The notes: a model not told the origin generated them from the letters alone. A stretch of 64,000 nucleotides of DNA from Tanytarsus gracilentus (GCA_038502055.1 JAXRKN010000044.1:9139501-9203500), one strand, 5' to 3'. Shown: positions 1 through 13,300, counted from the first letter of the stretch. Translations and numbers: made by a program.

Positions 1-417
1 AGAGAAGAAATGTTAGAACATTTAAAATACATCGAAGCATCATCAAGGCTTTTATGAAATAATTTGAAAATTATGTCATGAGATCGATCTAAACTTTTTA
101 AGAAAATGTGCAACTTTTTGAAAATGCTTAAAATTTTTTAAACCAAATTCCTTTTTTAAAATCTCAACTTTTTTTAAGGTATCGTGAACCTAAGAATTTT
201 ATCCCAATAAAATATAGAAAAGTCTTAAAGATGTCACATGAAAACATCATTAGAGTTCATGGAATGTCAATTGACTTAAGAATCTCTCATAAAACTTCAT
301 TTTAAAAAAAATAAGCAATGAGAGCGTAAGAAATTTGAGCTCAACGTTTAAATGACATTACAATTCCTCCATTCAAGATTGTTTACGCTGCAATTTATTT
401 TCATTTCCATTTCTTAG

Positions 418-735
418 ATGTATTTTCTGAGTGGAAAGAGAGAGACGCATACGTGATATCATTAGACAATGAACTTGTAAACTGCTATTCCTGCATGAGT
501 ATCCGACATCAACAATTTTTTGAGAGCAAAACGTTTTCGAGTGCATTCTCAGCATTTAAAGAAATTGTTAACTGGGAAGGAGAAAAAATAGAATTTGTTG
601 AGTGGGCACTTGTGAGTTAAAGCACAACAAATATTTTTCATTGTAGTTTTTATGAAGAAAATAATATTTTAAATACAACAATTGAAGCAAAACTGATTTT
701 TAAAATTTAAATTTTTAACACTTTAGAGAATTTAC
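418..735 (+). CDS. Possible 3'-terminal exons of an unknown gene
   Basis: A pyrimidine tract and AG at 416-417 precede an open, coding-looking frame (418-611). It reads from a split codon into DVFSEWKERDAYVISL and ends in EKIEFVEWAL. A consensus donor GTGAGT follows at 612-617. If it is used, an acceptor near 725 leads in frame to RIYSPL and a stop. If it is not, the frame stops at 618-620. No upstream exon in matching phase is visible, so the 5' part may lie before the window. I do not recognise the family. The stretch is less AT-rich than its surroundings. An open frame of this length can occur by chance here, so the call is tentative. Confidence 0.3.
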
Positions 736-2850
736 TCTCCACTATAATTGTTTGATGTTTGTTTTTGCTTCCAATTTTTTTAATCCCTTTCTAAATGTTT
801 TATATAAATTTTTTAAAAATAAACAATGAACCTCACGAGAGAATAAACTAAATATTTTTTCATTCGAGGGCTGATTACACTCTAATGAGATGCGTGTGCG
901 GTTCATCGACCTGAATTTAACCATTATTTATTGCGTCACACGAAACTACCGATGTTGACCGCATTTGAAAAGTCAGAGTCCCTTTTTTGATGAAGCTATT
1001 TCGAAAAAAAAAATATTCATGACTGTCGTGCACGAGGGCGAAAAATTAATTCATGAGCATTAAATAAATTTTAAATTGTTATGTTATTGCTGCTTGCTGC
1101 ACACAGCAGTGTCATCCTTGCGGATAAAAAAAATTATCGAACAGCACCAGCGTGAATATTTAATGCGACCTCATGTGCACTATGACAATTAATCCGCTTA
1201 ATTGACGTTCATTTTGCACACACATGCAGATAGGCATTTTTGAGGAATGAGATGGAGATGCAAACATTTTATAGCCATTAAAATTTATATACATTAACGC
1301 AAAATCCAATTTACATCTCTATGTTGCTAATTTAGATTTCTATTTTTGTTTACTTGATAAAACAAATGAAAATGTTTCAATCGCAAAATGAGTTTCAAAT
1401 TGCATAATTTTGTTGTGGATGTTTAATGTCTTCATCTGATTGTTGAAAATTTTATAAATTTTCTCATCATCTCACATATTTGTTTACAAACATAATTAAT
1501 CTCTAACCCTTCTCTAAATTAACTCAAAGTGTTTTTAGAGGAAGACATCACATGAAAAATATGAAAAGTGTTGAAGCTCCGGAGGAAAATTACGGGTGAA
1601 AGCAAATAAACAAACAAATGCGCGACAAACTGTACACCGAAACCCTCTCTATTTACATTTTCACAGACTGGATTTGAAAATTTTCATTACATTTTGCTGC
1701 TGTTGTGACAACATGCGACTCATGCAGCCGCTATAGAAATTGAGTTCGATTTGAGGATGAAAAAAATTTTGTAGGTGGCATAATTTCGGAAACGTGGTGC
1801 ACACCGAACATCATTAATGAATTTCGTAGGGCGAGAAATGCGTGCGTGCAACAACGGAAGTAGAAAAATACCAGGAAAGCCGCCTACAGTAATAAAAGTT
1901 ACAATTTACTATTTTCGGATTTTGAAAATTTAGCTCGATGGGGGAAGAAATGCGATAAATTCGAAATGGTTTGTCTCGCACGATATGCGAGAGTCGATAC
2001 AATGGAACAATTAACGCATGTGCGTTTGTCACATGTCGTAAAACCTGAAAAAAAAAACAATTTCCATTGCTTTATCGCTCCAGGATCCAAAATCTCATAA
2101 CATCTAAAGAGTGTGTGTGTGTAAAAGCAATTTATATCATGAAAAAGGGGTAACATTTTGAATTTACAGTTATTACTTTTTCTTGTTCTTCCCCATCAAA
2201 AAGTTTTCATCTCTTATCTGCCAACAATTTCATGCTAAAATATTTCCATTCACATGCTACCGCATTTTACATCATTTGCGTAAATTTGTCAAGGAGAAAA
2301 TTAAAGTTTTTCTTTGCTCTCAATTGGAATGGGTTGATTCATCCACAAAAATACTTTACAAATATTTTTAATGAATTAAAATTAAAAAATTTACAAATTA
2401 AAATTTAAAATTTAAAATTTTTAAATTTAGTTTTCGAATAATTTCAAAAGTTATCGAACGTTGCAAAGTGTCTTTTAATTTACTGAAACAATTTTTTGCT
2501 TAGTAAAATTTAATTTTATCGGTTTAAAACTTAAAATAAATTCATTTCTTTACAACTTCGCGAAGCTTCGTGATTTACCTGGAAGAATTAATTTCTCACA
2601 TTCAGCCTACTTTCTGAAAATCACGAAAAATTTTTTTATGGATTTGAAACTTAAACAAACACGTCAAAATGTCCTGTTATAATGGACGAACACTTGTAAT
2701 TGCTATAAATTTGGCACAAAATGCAATCATTCAACAACCTCGTGAAGTTCCTTTTATTACAAAAGTAAGTACTCGAACTACAAATCGTTTGTACCCCATT
2801 AAAGAAAATCACGATTTCTGAACGATGAAACTTGTGTATCCAGCGAGGCA
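621..2850. other. AT-rich spacer
   Basis: No gene can be supported between the putative exons at the left edge and the promoter of the repeat-protein gene. One short ATG frame at 2669-2821 (50 codons) lies just upstream of the TATA box, but it has no family match or signal peptide. Confidence 0.5.
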
Positions 2851-2859
2851 CTTAAAGGA

Positions 2860-2896
2860 TATATAAGCAGGGGAAAGCTGAAGCAAAGGTATCAGT
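2860..2896 (+). promoter_or_regulatory. TATA box and initiator of the repeat-protein gene
   Basis: TATATAAG at 2860-2867 is followed about 30 bp later by TCAGT at 2892-2896. This is the usual TATA-to-initiator spacing of arthropod core promoters. The predicted start site gives a 5' leader of about 42 nt before the ATG at 2936. Confidence 0.7.
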
Positions 2897-2935
2897 TTCA
2901 TTTCACTGTGACAGTAAATAAGTTTAAAAACTGAT

Positions 2936-5900
2936 ATGAAATTTGGAAAGATAGCACTAGTTTTACTGCTTGTTGCAGTCGTTTTCGATGGTGCTAATAG
3001 TGATCCACTGAAAAAAAGAAGGAAGAAGAAAAAAGTTGTTATCTATTCGAAGAAAAGTTCTCCATGTAAGTTTTAAACTAAAAAGTCTCTCTACCAAACT
3101 TGACAAAAAACTATATTTTTTAAAAATATGAATAAGATGCAGTAATATTTGAACAACTTTCATTTAAATATTCTTTTCAGCACCAAGTATTTCTCCTTCT
3201 GAAGATATCCCTTCAGGACCATCTGGAGGTTTACCGTCACCTTGTAAGTTTTCACTTAATTTCAATATGTGTTCTTATTTTATCGATCATTAAATTTGTT
3301 TATGATTTTTTTTTCAGCACCAAGTGTTTCACCTTCTGATAGTCCAGCAGAACCTTCGCCAAGTCCAGCAGAACCTTCGCCAAGTCCAGGAGAACCTTCG
3401 CCAAGTCCAGGAGAACCTTCACCAAGTCCAGGAGAACCTTCACCAAGTCCAGGAGAACCTTCACCAAGTCCAGCAGAACCTTCGCCAAGTCCAGGAGAAC
3501 CTTCTCCAAGTCCAGCAGAACCTTCGCCAAGTCCAGCAGAACCTTCGCCAAGTCCAGCAGAACCTTCGCCAAGTCCAGGAGAACCTTCACCAAGTCCAGC
3601 GGAACCTTCACCAAGTCCAGGAGAACCTTCACCAAGTCCAGGAGAACCTTCACCAAGTCCAGGAGAACCTTCGCCAAGTCCAGGAGAACCTTCGCCATGT
3701 AAGATTTTTAATTGGTGAATTAAGAGCTAATTTAATTGTTTGTTTGATATTTTTTAGCACCAAGTGTTTCTGCTTCTGAAAGTCCAGCAGAACCTTCACC
3801 AAGTCCAGGAGAACCTTCGCCAAGTCCAGGAGAACCTTCACCAAGTCCAGGAGAACCTTCACCAAGTCCAGGAGAACCTTCGCCAAGTCCAGGAGAACCA
3901 TCTCCAAGTCCAGCAGAACCTTCGCCAAGTCCAGCAGAACCTTCGCCAAGTCCAGCAGAACCTTCGCCAAGTCCAGGAGAACCTTCACCAAGTCCAGGAG
4001 AACCTTCACCAAGTCCAGGAGAACCTTCGCCAAGTCCAGGAGAACCTTCACCAAGTCCAGCAGAACCTTCGCCAAGTCCAGGAGAACCTTCTCCAAGTCC
4101 AGCAGAACCTTCACCAAGTCCAGCGGAACCTTCACCAAGTCCAGCGGAACCATCGCCAAGTCCAGGAGAACCTTCACCAAGTCCAGGAGAACCTTCACCA
4201 AGTCCAGCGGAACCTTCACCAAGTCCAGGAGAACCTTCACCAAGTCCAGGAGAACCTTCACCAAGTCCAGGAGAACCTTCGCCAAGTCCAGGAGAACCTT
4301 CGCCATGTAAGATTTTTAATTGGTGAATTAAGAGCTAATTTAATTTTTTTTGTTTGATATTTTTTAGCACCAAGTGTTTCTGCTTCTGAAAGTCCAGCAG
4401 AACCTTCACCAAGTCCAGGAGAACCTTCGCCAAGTCCAGGAGAACCTTCGCCAAGTCCAGCAGAACCTTCGCCAAGTCCAGCGGAACCATCTCCAAGTCC
4501 AGCAGAACCTTCGCCAAGTCCAGCAGAACCTTCGCCAAGTCCAGCAGAACCTTCGCCAAGTCCAGGAGAACCTTCGCCAAGTCCAGCAGAACCTTCGCCA
4601 TGTAAGATTTTTATTTAGTGAATTAAGAGCTAATTTAATTTATTTGTTTGATATTTTTAGCACCAAGTGTTTCCGCATCTGAAAGTCCATCAGAACCTTC
4701 ACCAAGTCCAGCAGAACCTTCACCAAGTCCAGCAGAACCTTCACCAAGTCCAGCAGAACCTTCGCCAAGTCCATCAGAACCTTCGCCAAGTCCAGCGGAA
4801 CCTTCGCCAAGTCCAGGAGAACCTTCACCAAGTCCAGGAGAACCTTCGCCAAGTCCAGGAGAACCTTCACCAAGTCCAGGAGAACCTTCGCCAAGTCCAG
4901 GAGAACCTTCGCCAAGTCCAGGAGAACCTTCGCCAAGTCCAGGAGAACCTTCGCCATCACCATGTAAGCTTTTTAATTGGTGAATTAAGAGCTAATTTAA
5001 TTTTTTTTGTTTGATATTTTTTAGCACCAAGTGTTTCCGCTTCTGAAAGTCCAGCAGAACCTTCGCCAAGTCCAGGAGAACCTTCACCAAGTCCAGGAGA
5101 ACCTTCGCCAAGTCCAGGAGAACCTTCGCCAAGTCCAGGAGAACCTTCGCCATCACCATGTAAGATTTTTAATTGGTGAATTAAGAGCTAATTTAATTTT
5201 TTTGTTTGATATTTTTAGCACCAAGTGTTTCTGCTTCTGAAAGTCCAGCAGAACCTTCGCCAAGTCCAGGAGAACCTTCGCCAAGTCCAGCAGAACCTTC
5301 ACCAAGTCCAGCGGAACCTTCGCCAAGTCCAGGAGAACCTTCACCAAGTCCAGGAGAACCTTCACCAAGTCCAGGAGAACCTTCGCCAAGTCCAGGAGAA
5401 CCTTCGCCAAGTCCAGGAGAACCTTCACCAAGTCCAGGAGAACCTTCACCAAGTCCAGGAGAACCTTCACCAAGTCCAGGAGAACCTTCGCCAAGTCCAG
5501 GAGAACCTTCTCCAAGTCCAGCAGAACCTTCGCCAAGTCCAGCAGAACCTTCGCCAAGTCCAGCAGAACCTTCGCCAAGTCCAGCAGAACCTTCGCCAAG
5601 TCCAGGAGAACCTTCACCAAGTCCAGGAGAACCTTCGCCATCACCATGTAAGTTTTTTAATTGGTGAATTAAGAGCTAATTTATTTTTTTTGACATATTT
5701 TAGCACCAAGTGTTTCCGCTTCTGAAAGTCCATCAAAACCTTCGCCATCACCATGTAAGATTTTTAATTGGTGAATTAAGAGCTAATTTAATTTTTTTGT
5801 TTGATATTTTTAGCACCAAGTGTTTCTGCTTCTGAAAGTCCAGCAGAACCTTCGCCAAGTCCAGGAGAACCTTCGCCAAGTCCAGCAGAACCTTCACCAA

Positions 5901-7342
5901 GTCCAGCGGAACCTTCGCCAAGTCCAGGAGAACCTTCACCAAGTCCAGGAGAACCTTCGCCAAGTCCAGGAGAACCTTCACCAAGTCCAGCAGAACCTTC
6001 GCCAAGTCCAGCAGAACCTTCGCCAAGTCCAGCAGAACCTTCACCAAGTCCAGGAGAACCTTCGCCATCACCATGTAAGATTTTTAATTGGTGAATTAAG
6101 AGCTAATTTAATTTTTTTGTTTGATATTTTTAGCACCAAGTGTTTCTGCTTCTGAAAGTCCAGCAGAACCTTCGCCAAGTCCAGGAGAACCTTCGCCAAG
6201 TCCAGCAGAACCCTCACCAAGTCCAGCGGAACCTTCACCAAGTCCAGGAGAACCTTCGCCAAGTCCAGCAGAACCTTCGCCAAGTCCAGCAGAACCTTCG
6301 CCAAGTCCAGCAGAACCTTCACCAAGTCCAGGAGAACCTTCGCCATGTAAGATTTTTAATTGGTGAATTAAGAGCTAATTTATTTTTTTTGACATATTTT
6401 AGCACCAAGTGTTTCCGCATCTGAAAGTCCATCAGAACCTTCGCCAAGTCCAGGAGAACCCTCACCAAGTCCAGGAGAACCTTCTCCAAGTCCAGGAGAA
6501 CCTTCGCCAAGTCCAGCAGAACCTTCGCCAAGTCCAGCAGAACCTTCGCCAAGTCCAGGAGAACCTTCGCCAAGTCCAGCAGAACCTTCACCAAGTCCAG
6601 GAGAACCTTCGCCATGTAAGATTTTTATTTAGTGAATTAAGAGCTAATTTAATTTATTTGTTTGATATTTTTAGCACCAAGTGTTTCCGCATCTGAAAGT
6701 CCATCAGAACCTTCGCCAAGTCCAGCAGAACCTTCGCCAAGTCCAGCAGAACCTTCGCCAAGTCCAGCAGAACCTTCGCCAAGTCCAGCAGAACCTTCGC
6801 CAAGTCCAGGAGAACCTTCGCCATGTAAGATTTTTATTTAGTGAATTAAGAGCTAATTTAATTTTTTTTTGATATTTTTTAGCACCAAGTGTTTCTGTTT
6901 CTGAAAGTCCAGCAGAACCATCGCCAAGTCCAGCAGAACCTTCACCAAGTCCAGCAGAACCATCGCCAAGTCCAGCAGAACCTTCACCAAGTCCAGCAGA
7001 ACCTTCGCCAAGTCCAGCAGAACCATCTCCAAGTCCAGCAGAACCATCTCCAAGTCCAGCAGAACCTTCGCCAAGTCCAGCAGAACCTTCGCCATCACCA
7101 TGTAAGCTTTTTAATTGGTGAATTAAGAGGTAATTTAATTCTTTTTTTGATATTTTTTAGCACCAAGTGTTTCATCTTCAATAAGATATGCAAGCGGCAT
7201 TTCAATTCCTTCGATCATTGACTATTACGATTACGCCTACTCTTACGAATGGGAGGAATGTGCAGAAGATGACCCGAGTGAAGAATGTGAAGATTATTTC
7301 GATGATATGGTTGGTATGGCTCCAATTAGACACAAAGAATAA
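2936..7342 (+). CDS. Secreted Ser/Pro/Glu-rich repeat protein, 15 exons
   Basis: Exons: 2936-3065, 3181-3243, 3318-3698, 3758-4306, 4368-4601, 4661-4963, 5025-5159, 5219-5647, 5704-5754, 5814-6074, 6134-6346, 6403-6615, 6675-6824, 6883-7101, 7161-7342. The total is 3513 nt, about 1170 aa. Residues 1-22 form a signal peptide (ends GANS), followed by a basic stretch (KKRRKKKK). Exons 3-14 encode a short lead (SPSVSASESP) and then heptads SPSP[G/A/S]EP, about 122 in all. The last exon gives a Tyr-rich then acidic tail with two Cys (EECAEDDPSEEC). All introns are phase 1, so every internal exon is symmetric. The introns between repeat exons are only 56-61 nt and nearly identical. The function is unknown. 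Secretion and repetitive low-complexity sequence suggest a structural, mucin-like, silk or adhesive protein (inference). Repeat copy number may vary between alleles or assemblies. Confidence 0.85.
3318..7101 (+). repeat. Tandem exon cassettes of 21-bp units
   Basis: Twelve exon-plus-intron cassettes stand in tandem. Each starts CACCAAGTGTTTC, holds n copies of a 21-bp unit (CCAAGTCCAGGAGAACCTTCG and close variants), ends in CCAT, and is followed by a short intron ending GATATTTTTTAG or similar. Counting 21-bp units from exon length gives n = 16, 24, 9, 12, 4, 18, 0, 10, 8, 8, 5, 8. Cassettes 4, 5, 6, 7, 8 and 12 (exons 6-10 and 14) end with an extra 6 bp (CCATCACCAT). The repeats keep the antisense and +1 frames open too, producing spurious ORFs. 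Confidence 0.95.
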
Positions 7343-10300
7343 GAAAATGTTATGATTTTTTCATTAATTGTTTTAAACCTTTCTATTCTATCTTTACAAT
7401 TATTATGTAAGTTTCAGTTAAAATGACGTTTGTTGAAATTAAAAATTTTATCTTCAACATTCGTGATTTTTGTATTGGACTCTTATTTAATCCCCTTAAT
7501 GGACCTTTATATAATCACTTTTAACTGTGCTTTTAAGTGAAAATGGCTGATTTTGAAGCATCATAAAAATTTGTTTCTAATGTTTTATTAAGTATTAGAT
7601 GTTAAACAGACAAAGATGTGAAACTGTGAAGACAATTTGTCTTGAAAAAAAAATTTGGTCCATTTTTGACAGAGATTCAAAGTCAGGGGTTTTCATTCGA
7701 AAGTGCTTTAAATATTATAACCATTCTTTTTTGCTTGCCTTTACTTTAATTTACTATTGTATCTCTTTCTTTTTCTTTTCTATTGCACTGTTTTTCTTTT
7801 TTCCTTGCACTGTGTGAATCAATAAAAATACCCAATAAAAAAATTTTATTTGAATTTTAATTAAAATATTTTTAAGTTTTTTAAATTTTTAAAACTTGCA
7901 AATTTGATAAAATATACATCAAACTTGTACTTTTATTAATTTCTCATTTTAAAACTCTTATCAACTTTTTTTAATATTTAAAGTAAAATAAATTTTTATT
8001 GCACCAACAAGAGTCACGAAAATTGTAGTTCGTTAAAATTCTTAAAAAGTTAATTAGCAATAAAAATCCAAGTCATTAATAACGACACATTACTGCTTTT
8101 GCAGTGAAAAATTTAATTTACATTTCAGTGTGCATGAAAACGTCAATGTAAAAAATATTGTACTCACAAAATGTTTAATATTTAATTCAAACAAAGCTAA
8201 AATACAAAATTCACTAGACTTTACAAAAACCAAGAAGAAAACCTCATCACAAGACAATTTCACGCTCGTCAGTTGTGATTGGAGACAATGAAAATACCAT
8301 TAGTCAAGTTGTGGAAAGATAAACTTTCTCTGACTACCGACCACAGGATTACATGACATTAAGGATGTGTGTTCTAAAGTTGTTGGCTCTTACAACAATT
8401 TTGAACGTGGTTATTATTTTTGCAAAAGAAAAAATGAATTTTTAATGAAAAAACGAAAAATTCCCCCAGTGAAGTGTGCATGCAATAGCTACACATTATT
8501 ATCATTCCACTTCAATGATGAAAAAGCTAAAAGTTGGTTGCTGCAATAAAAATTACATTTTGAGCGGGGTACATAAAAACATTTTTCCCCCTTTCAATGC
8601 CACCCTTCACTCACATTCCATTCATCTTGTGACTTTTACTATTACCTGTGCTCACTTCAGTATTGAAATTTGAAATAGGGGAGAAAAGCTGACTGAAATT
8701 AGATTTCTGACATTAAATTCACGGGAGAGTTGTTTGTCGATATTTAGAAGAGAGTTTTCATTGCCAAAACATAAACGAAGAAATTGATATTAAAGTTCAA
8801 CGACCAGAGAGAAATCTGATAAAAGAATGTCCTAAAATTGTTAAAAGAAAATTATAAAGAATCAAAATAATTTTTTTAAGAATTTTTAATTTAAAAATAA
8901 CTCAAAATATTTTAAATCTCCAGTAAATTCTCGTTAGCAATTTGCTCTCGTATCCCCTCTTGTCCATTCGACCATAAAAATTAAATTACCTCAATTCTCT
9001 CATAAAACTTTATTCACCAAAAGAGAGAGCAGGAAATAAATGAGGAAGGTTGTCATTTGCAAATGTCTCCAACATCATCTCAACAATTTTATTTGATGCT
9101 CCTTTATCTATCAATATATACATCCCTGCTTATTTTCCGTAATAAACTAAAGATATATTTTTTGTTCCTCATTTTAAATTCTGAAGAGCAAAAAAAATCC
9201 TTAAACGAGATGGCAAGATGCAATTTCATTTCCACATTCCACCCTCTATCATTTTCATCTTGAACTTCTCTACCGTTATTTTTGGATTGAAAATGTTCTT
9301 AAATACACTGAGATCGAGTGAAGAGGCTGCCATTTCCCGGGTGTATAATAAAAAAAGCTAGAAGAAAATTTTCCATTTTCAGCATAATGTGCGATTTCGG
9401 ATGTGAATTTTCTCTTCACGTCGCTCTATGCTCCCTACTGATATTTCTAATTTTCTCTCCCCCAATTTCTCAATGGCAATCTTCATTGTTTTAATGTTTG
9501 GTAACTTTTCCTACACATACATAATAGAGAACGCTTTTGGGAGTTTCAAAAATATTCTGTCAAGACAGTTTTGGTAAAGATAAAGAATATTTTTAAAAAT
9601 ATAACAAAAGATAATTTCAACTTCCTCTTCCTCAAGGACAAAATATATTTTTGAATAAATAAATTTATCACTCAAATATGATTGTCATTGTCCCTCATTT
9701 TTTTATTTGAAAACATTCCAACCCAAATCTTATCTCGATGTCCCTCTTTTATGCTGCGCCTCCTTCTAAATTTCATTTTTATTCTTCTTCCACCGTCACT
9801 TTATGACCGTGTATCGTATACGAGAGATAAAAAATAATAAAAAAAATTCCAGGAAATGTTAAATCATCAAAAGTTTCAGGAATATAATTTCAAGTTTAAT
9901 TAAATTGAAAGCATTGTAATTGGTGGTTGGGCTTCGTTAAACACACTCTCGATTTGAGTGAGTGCGGGGCGGTCAATTTAATAGCGGATTATTGTTCGAG
10001 TATCATAAAAAAATAAAGAAAACTTTTTTTCTTTTTTTGACTCGTCATCATAAATAATAAGTCACACTCGGCTCTATGCATACAGTGAGTGCGGGGTCAT
10101 AAAACACATAGTTAGACCATCATGTCCCGTTTTGTTAAGTCCGATATAAAAAATGTGAAATTTTCAGGATCGCATAAAATTTAACGGCGCTTTAATAATG
10201 TGACATGGACGGGCAGAATAAATAAAACCTGAAGATGCGATGAGACTGAAATGACTCTATTTTTAACAGCTCTGTGAGGTCAAATGAAAAGTCACATTAA

Positions 10301-13300
10301 ATGACAATTTGAGGAATGAAGAACGTGCGTGAATTATTGTTGCAAAATGTTGTTACCGACGTCGAATTGTCGAGTCAGGTCTGGAGGGAAATGTAAGCAG
10401 TGAGGTATAAAAGTGTTACAGAATTGAGGTTTAAAGTTTTCGTCACAAAATTAACATTTTCAGCTCCACAATAAAGCCACTCAAATTGTCAACCACTTGC
10501 AGCAAAAGATTTTCGAGTACTCTCATCTTAAATGAGGCTTCCGTAAATAATTTTTCATTTTAAGAGCCCTAATCGAGTGCCATTACTCGAAGGCACTTGC
10601 TTTCGGTCATCAGAAAGGGAACAGCTTCATTTTGTCATTAGCCAAAAAACTTTCACAGTAAAAAATTGTGGCACTAATGATCGATGAGCTCGTCGAGTGT
10701 GACCCTTCTCGAAAAAAAAGTGAGTGCAACTGTGTTTACTTTTCATTTATCACCCGAAAACTAAGTGTATGTTTTAAACGATGATGAATAATTTTCTTCA
10801 ACGCGGGAATGATCTCTGCAGCGATGGAAAATATTTAATAGACTCTCCGTCATGCACATTATGCATGTTTGAATTTCATTATGATATGCGCTGCACTATA
10901 ACGACATAATATTTTCTTAGCGGAACGTGTTTATCTCGAAGATTATCATCATGATGTACGTTGGAGTTCGCGTTGGAATGACTTAAATCCTTTAGGTTTT
11001 GAACGTGATTAATATGAACTAACATTTATGGTTATAATTCATGAATAAATCCCATGTATGTGCGCGGATATGGAAAAGTGAGTCAGTGTTGTTATTTGTT
11101 TAAAACTTTAAAGCATAATGCAAGGAAAAGTGACTCGCAGTTTATGGAAATTTTTGAACTACATAAAATTTTTATAACTTTCAAAAATTCATCACTTTTA
11201 AAAAAGATATTTCGTAACAAAAAGTTGTTAATTTTTTTTACAGCCACAAGCAATTAAAACTTCCCAAGACCTCATTTATCACCTTCAAACCCTATCACAT
11301 CGCACTTGTTTAATTCTCTCTCATATCCAAATGTTTACAGTTTCATTAATTTTATGTAAATGTCTCTTCAAACACAGAAAATTTCCCACACCTTGCGCAC
11401 ACATCACACCGCATGCAAATGACATCTTCGTTAATTTTTTTTGTGCTCGCTTTACATTCACGTTTACTTCCATAATTGAGCCGTATCATCCGACGAGAGA
11501 AAAATTAATGAAGAAATTTAATAAGAAATATAAAACGTTGCATTAATTTTAAAAAGGAAACTTTTATATGCATTCTCGTTCTGTGTCGTTTCAGCTTTTA
11601 ATGGAAAAATTTCTCTCTCTCTCGGACTTGATTATCTCGTCTCTCGTTTTTATTTTATTTACATACCATCAATGAGGAAATTTTATATTACCAAATGGCA
11701 TTATAAAGTTTTTTATTAGACACATCGGATGGTCATACGAGTCATTCGTTGCCACGGGGCAATGTGGTAGGTAGACATAAATAAAAAAATTAAAAATTTG
11801 TCAGATGAGCCCACATGTAAAGTTACTTTTGATATCCGATGGACATGGAGAGGGAGAAAGAGTGGTGAGGAGATAAAAATAAATAAATAATTTACGATTG
11901 ACTTTATCTAGAGGCTTATCTCGACTATATTGAGAGAAAATTTATATAGATCATAATAAAAAGTGTCCGTTAAATTTAAATTTTAAAATTTAATCTTCAA
12001 CATTCGAAACAACTATAAAATTAATTCCGGATTGTAAGATGAGATAAAAAGATTGAAATTAATATCAATGTTCCGTAATGATTCTTAATCCACCACACAC
12101 TCTCAAACCGTCACTTTTACAATCTAATTAAAGAAATTAATTTAAACAATTTTTCTTAATTCTCAAACGAGATTCATATGTGAGGCAGTCTCAATATCAA
12201 TTACTCATAGCCATTTCTCAATTACAACAAAACACAAATTAAAATGCATGAATGTAATTATTTGAGGCGAATGCATGCGAGAGATATTTATTTCGGAGTG
12301 TGATTAATATCAACAACATTTGGATACATTACATCTGCTTGAAACTCAATATATATTTTCGAATTGTGCATCGACACAAAAGCGGAGCATTTTAGAGTTT
12401 CGTGAGAGGTCTTTGGGATGACATAACGTTTAATAGCTGACGCTTGGTAGTGTAAGAAACGAGAAAGAAAATAAGCTGACTTAATCCTTATGAAATTGTG
12501 TGAAGAAATGTGCATTACACAAATATAGAGTTACGATGCGATTGCGACCCAAGGGATGACATATGCATTTTTACAATTTCTAAAAATATCACAATTGACT
12601 CGAGAGATTTGTATTTAAATAATTGAATTGGAGTTTATAAATTTGTCAAAGAATGAAAACTTTAAAAATTATTTCACCCCTTGCAAGAGTCATCAACATC
12701 ATCTCGCGTGCAGTAGAAGCGATGAATATATCCAAGAAAAAAAGAAGCAGTTGAAAGCGTCAAATGCGAATAAACATGTAATTTAATTTAACTCGCTCCC
12801 TCAAATGTTTGGTTTGTTATAAAACATTTTTGATATATTCCAAGTAAAAGGGAATGAAACGAGACTTAATTTGATGCAATCATTCGGCTATAATGGCTGT
12901 TTGAATTTGGTTTTTATTTCATCTTCTTAGAAATTATTATTATAAATGATTTACGCGTTTTTAATGCATTCAAAGTGGATGTGGGTTCCTCTTTTATTTT
13001 GGGCGCTGAAAATTCTTTTAATGCGTGCATATGAACACAAAAGATGCGACGATGATGATTGTTATTATCGTTTATGATTGAAATAAAAGTCATTCAATAT
13101 GATGTTCTTCAGTGATAATGTGGTCTAAATTGTACTAATGGCTCTTATGTTTGTTATCGGTTGCGATCTTTATGGGATAATGAAGAACTTCCAAGATTGG
13201 AACTTTTTTGTGTCTTTTAGAATTTTCATGCATTTTTTGAATAATTTTTGATTTATAAATTGATAATTTATGTAATATCTTAAGTAGATCGATTCTTGAA

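Noticed and set aside
2669..2821. 50-codon ATG frame upstream of the repeat-protein promoter
   Set aside because: No signal peptide, homology or promoter; it contains a possible donor but no partner exon.
3650..4306. Long minus-strand frames of VKVLLDLAK repeats and + strand frames of QENLRQVQ repeats
   Set aside because: They are shadows of the 21-bp repeat, run across the introns, lack signals, and vary with the real SPSP frame.
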